DNA from: Prototheca cutis
Taxonomy: Eukaryota; Chlorophyta; Trebouxiophyceae; Chlorellales; Chlorellaceae
DNA: 64,000 bases
Direction: 5' to 3'
NCBI GenBank assembly: GCA_002897115.2
Contig: BCIH01000003.1
Span: 62,001 to 126,000 of the forward strand
In this document: positions 59,863 to 64,000 of the stretch, piece by piece
Position numbering within the stretch: the first letter of the stretch is position 1
Layout of the letters: the number at the start of each line of letters is the position of its first letter
The notes under the pieces: generated by a model
What the model saw: only the letters and a program-made list of their open reading frames with translations
The model's database searches: none
Told to the model about the DNA's origin: nothing
Program-made: the position numbers and the translations under genes

Positions 59863-62800
59863 TCATTTTCTTCTCGTCGATGCATGAAGGTCACTGCCAT
59901 TGAGGTGTGGGGAGCACTCTGGTCCTGTGCCGAGCCTTGTCTTGAGATCCTCGCTCATTGCGGCGGGAATGGCATGAGCCGCAAGCACCTTGCTCGTGCA
60001 TTGGGCCACCAGGCTGGCATCCAACACAATCACATCCTGCAGGGTTTGAATGTGAGTGGAGGAGAGTGCTTTGTGTTTTGCTTCCTGGAGTAGGCGCAGA
60101 CCCCCGTTCATGCCATACCCAGCAGGTTCCTGTTCCCATCCATTGCCGCTGCCCCCAAGAAGCCGGCATCCCACGTCCAAGCCTCCTCAAAGCCAACTGG
60201 CATGCCTTGCTCTGCAGCGTAAACTCCAGGGTCTGCGCCGTGCTTTCCTGGACGAGCCTCGCCAGGTGCGCCAAACTCTGGATCTCAGTGCCGGCAAAAT
60301 GAGTCACCTGGGAGGGAGGGAGGGAGGGAGGGAATTGTCATGGGACGCAAGAGATCGGTCACTGGATGCCGGGGGCTGGTCCTACACCCCTGCATCAATG
60401 ATTAAAAAGCCAACTTGGATGTTGAACTGCTGCCTCCCAAGCTAGCCAAAGCAGCGGGAGAATCGGGGACGATCTCATTCCACAGCACCAAGACCAAGGT
60501 AGTTGTCTTGCCTGGGCATTGGCATAGTCCTCGTATCCGACGGTGGCTTCCGAGGTGAGCACTTGGTTCAGAACAACGACCTGCTGCCCTGCCAGCCGCT
60601 TCTTGTTATGCAGAAGGTGATCCACCAGCTTCACGGGAGCTTCCCGCACGAAATCACGCCCAAATTCCGACTCCAAATATGGTTCTGCTTGTTTGTTGTT
60701 TTTGTGTGTGTATGGGGGGGATGGGGGGGGGGGGGGGCGCCGGGCTACCAGGATGGGCGGCAGTCGCGAAGGGCAGTGCTGGACGGGCTCTCATCGCCAC
60801 CTTATACACGGCCATCTCGACGGATTGCAAGTCAACATTGCACTCCCACCGTAACATGCACCCACCCATTCACACGCTCACCAGTGAGTACTGTGAACAC
60901 GAGGCCAGCGACAACGAGGTAGCTCGGTGACCTGTGATCCAGCCGTCGGGGTACCAGATGATCTGGCGCCCTCAGCCTGGAGCCAGTTTTTTGGGGTGTG
61001 TGGGGGTGTGTGGGAGGGTGGCAATGGGACAGATCAGGTATGATACACCCAGATGTCCACACCTGGGTGTCTGATGCCCGTGGTTTCCAGCGTGATGTGC
61101 TGCTTTCCGAGAACAGACATGGCACACTGCACGGCCTGACAGTCAATCCCACCCGGCTGGTGCCCCACCCAACAACCACCGGCGACCCCGCTCACTCGAC
61201 AGCAAGTTCAAGTTCCTGGCCGTCTCGGAGCACCGACAACCCCGCCGAGTCTCCGGAGAACTTGAGCGAGGTAAGGAAACCTGCGTTGATAACATCAGGA
61301 GGTGTCAGAAGCAGCAGACGGCATCAACTTTCGTTCGCACCACGCGGTACTACAGAGCGCACAGTCACGACCACGCAGCCAAGCACCCAAACGACTCGCT
61401 TGCTCCACGCACTAAAGGCAATGCGCTCATTCACACGGAACGCAATAGTGCCATCGGCAGCGATTTGAGTGTCCTCGAAACGCACGAGAACATCGTCTGG
61501 CTTCAGAACGCCGGCAGCACCACTTCGGGGCATCACTTCCCTGATCAGGACGCCCTTCTGATCAGACCTCATGCCATAGGACCGTCTGAACGTGTGTGTG
61601 TGTGTGTGTGTGTGNGNGGGGGGGGGGGGGGGGGGGGGGGGGGGGGTAACAGCAGCACAAGTTCAGCATTCGACTCTAGGACTCAGACCTCTCAGACACA
61701 CAATTGATTGCAAGGGCTCACATGACCGTGACTGCCAGCCTCAGTGACCCCCAGTCATGCCATTGAAAACAAACTCTGGATCACCACATCGCCCGCACAC
61801 CCACCGCAGCGTCGCTGACTCCATCTTCTGCCACTGGATGCCCAGGGCGGGAAACCCAGTGAAGCCCCCGTTTTGAACATAATCGAGCAGAAAATGCCGG
61901 ATGACGGGTGTGGGAATGACATACCTGCATTGCAAATGTGGGCCATTGTTGTCATTGTCAGCCTCCCCGCACAAGTGCAGGCAACGCACGTGGCGGCACT
62001 CTCCCTTCAGCTGCCCCGACACCTGCCCTGGCAGCATTGCACTGCATCGCAATCTCTCCGTTCCACTGCAAAACATGACGCACCATGCACTTCTGGTCCT
62101 TGACAACATATACATGCCCAGTTCCCAAACAATTTTCAGCTGTAACTGACCCGATGTTTTCGGCGTCGGTGCCGGCATAGGACTGAAAAGCAACGCCGAC
62201 ACACTGTCCTGACTCATTGAACACCGGCCCGCCTGAGTTTCCAGAGTTGATAGCAGCATCAATTTGCACAGACAGAAGTTCCGTGCTGCCATGGCTGTAG
62301 CTCGTGACCTCAATCCGCGACACCACCCCGGACGTGACTGAAATCTGCACGCGTTTGGTGAAGAGATGTGACATGCATTGGGTGAGGGGTTGACAAGGAT
62401 GCATGCTCTTTCCTCCTAGGAAGGAAGGGGGTATTGGCAAACAATCCTCTGACTGTATGTATGTATATATGTGTATATATATCCCCCCCCCCCCCAAACA
62501 CACACACACACACCGTGTCTCCACCAACGGGATAGCCAATGACAAATACTGAGTCCTGGAGCTGCGGCAGCGGCCCAAAGGACACGGGGACGACGCCCCT
62601 CCAAAACTCCTCATCCTCCACTGTGAGAAGGGCCATGTCACACTCGGCACCAACAGCCAGGACTTGGGCTATAAATTTACTGTCATCGTCGCGGCGTTTC
62701 ACCTTGACCTGTGCATTGGGAGAATAGCTTGGGTCATGCCTAGTCTGGGCCCGGATTGCTCATCGCCCTTGGCATGCCCCCCCCTTCCCCCCGGCTACTG

Positions 62801-63662
62801 AGTTCAATGCCGGCTTGCCTGGGCGTGGTGTTCGACGGAATGGGCGTTGGTGAGGAGGAAGCGGCGGGGCCCAGCGCCAGTCTCCAGCGAGATGACAAAT
62901 GCTGAGCTGGACGACGCGTACTGCCGTCGCCGCTGCCAGGGGAGACTGAAGTCAGGCTCCGAATGCACGCAAAACACCTTGCACACAGCATCCATCACAT
63001 TGATGGTCTGTTGCAAGGGAGGGTGGGGGTGCATCTGTTGGTTGTGCATGCGTACCTTCCCGCTAGTGGCCTTCTTGACAATTCTTGGAGGCATATTCCG
63101 TTCACCTGCATCCTGACCGGAAAACCACACCCAGCATCGCAACGCCACCGGACGGACAGCCAGGGTTCACCCACCCACCTCGGCGGCCTCTGCCGGCAGC
63201 GTCGGCAGGCGTCCGGGAGGGGAGAGCTGTTGTGGGTCCAACAGTCCCTGGCGATGGCTGAGGCTGGCATCATGGTGTGCATGGTACCCCTTGCTCACAC
63301 TTGCTGCACATGGATTGAACTGGCATGAGGTCTTGCAGAACCATTGATGCAGCCTGTCCACACGGTCTGTTTGGGAGCACCCACCCACCCATCCACCCAC
63401 TGTTGACTGGGGCCATCACAAACCTGCCAAAACCCCATGCCCCGCATGTGTGCCTACCGTAGGCCGTCGCCTGCTGCTTGGGAGATGGGCTAGGTCTGGT
63501 CTCGGGCTTCCGTTCGGGTCCATACTGGCGCCCACGGCCATCGGTACCGCGGTTGCAGGCAACTGTCTGCAGGCATACCCGGCCACTGGAATGGAGTGGT
63601 CTCCTGGGCCCGACACCGCACCCTGCGCCGGATGAGCGCAGGCGCGCTCTTTCAAAGGCCAT
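59863..63662 (-). CDS. DEG9: DEG9-like HtrA/DegP serine protease
   Basis: Plant DEG9 is a nuclear/nucleolar HtrA protease. Twelve exons (63458-63662, 63056-63105, 62819-63007, 62514-62708, 62151-62344, 61805-61924, 61413-61585, 61196-61280, 60882-60976, 60512-60684, 60212-60307, 59863-60036) join in phase to 582 residues. The N-terminal about 70 residues are basic. Triad: LLTNAHSV (His), GAECDMALL (Asp), [10 protein letters not shown] (Ser). Further DEG9 matches are [92 protein letters not shown] and [23 protein letters not shown] modules lie in the C-terminal half. Introns after 62819 and 60512 have GC donors. The intron between 60212 and 60036 has no GT or GC donor at the in-frame junction. 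Confidence 0.93.
61592..61646. repeat. (TG)n and poly-G tract in DEG9 intron
   Basis: About 11 TG units, two ambiguous bases and a G-run of nearly 30 lie in the intron before exon 61413-61585. The ambiguity suggests poor sequence here. Confidence 0.9.
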
Positions 63663-64000
63663 CGCCGATTTCCAGATCTATTCAGCAAAAATCTCCATGG
63701 TTGTCATGAATCTGCTCAGTCATGCATGCCCCTGCTACTCGCAGGCCTGTTTTCTGGCTTGGGGCCGTGCGCTTAAAGAGCCGATAGCCGCTGGAAGATC
63801 TGGTCCCTCCTTTCCTAAAGCACCATGTACAATACTCAGCAATGCGCATGCCCCCATTGCAATGCGAATTTGGCTCCTTCATGTGCCCATGTCCTCAGTG
63901 GTGGGCGAACGAGCAAGTCTGCAGATGGATAAGCCGTGCGATCACGAATCAACAGGTCCGACAAACAAATAAATCCGTTCTGCAATTCCCAGTCCTGGCA
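63663..64000. other. Right-edge region, DEG9 upstream
   Basis: These 338 bp upstream of the DEG9 start hold its promoter and possibly the edge of a further gene. No motif or exon is recognised. Confidence 0.45.

Noticed and set aside
61047..61135. Possible extra DEG9 exon ([11 protein letters not shown])
   Set aside because: The neighbouring exons join in phase without it as [16 protein letters not shown], which matches DEG9 throughout.

Overview
The window is nuclear DNA from a eukaryote, most likely a unicellular green alga (Chlorophyta, probably trebouxiophyte-like; the lineage is inference). Nearly every gene is broken by short introns, mostly GT-AG, and exon phases join cleanly across about 105 introns that I could place. 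Several products are plant/algal types: a DEG9-like HtrA protease, ClpR4, plastid pyruvate kinase, a BASS4-type carrier, a VIM/UHRF-type SRA protein, a gamma-carbonic-anhydrase-like protein and a plant-type tryptophan synthase alpha chain. Some genes carry the chlorophyte polyadenylation signal TGTAA downstream. There is one assembly gap and several single-base ambiguities.

Layout, left to right: NOL10/ENP2 (-, partial), RPE (-), BASS4-like carrier (+), an aldo-keto reductase gene whose exons splice into a two-domain fusion (-), SCAMP (+), gap, AP2-domain factor (+), SecA (-), receptor-like kinase (+), RRM/RanBP2-finger RNA-binding protein (-), FAD monooxygenase (-), small unknown protein (-), UHRF/VIM (+), FoP-domain RNA-binding protein (-), AP endonuclease 2 (+), a very large unrecognised protein of about 2,140 residues (-), trpA (+), unknown membrane protein (-), gamma-CA-like (+), cysteine synthase (-), pyruvate kinase (+), ClpR4 (-), a Fanzor/TnpB-like C-terminal fragment (-), an uncertain plus-strand gene end, and DEG9-like protease (-). 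Genes mostly alternate in strand, giving divergent pairs with 350-650 bp shared upstream regions and convergent pairs with short shared 3' regions.

Functionally this is a housekeeping neighbourhood with no operon logic. Plastid functions are frequent: protein import/sorting (SecA), proteolysis (ClpR4), metabolism (RPE, trpA, cysteine synthase, pyruvate kinase) and transport (BASS4). Chromatin, DNA-repair and RNA genes (UHRF/VIM, APE2, TAF15-like, FoP) cluster in the middle.

The most interesting items are the Fanzor/TnpB-like RuvC-III fragment at 58018-58336, the fused tandem aldo-keto reductase, at least six GC-AG introns, and an irregular DEG9 intron bounded by a CTGCAG repeat.
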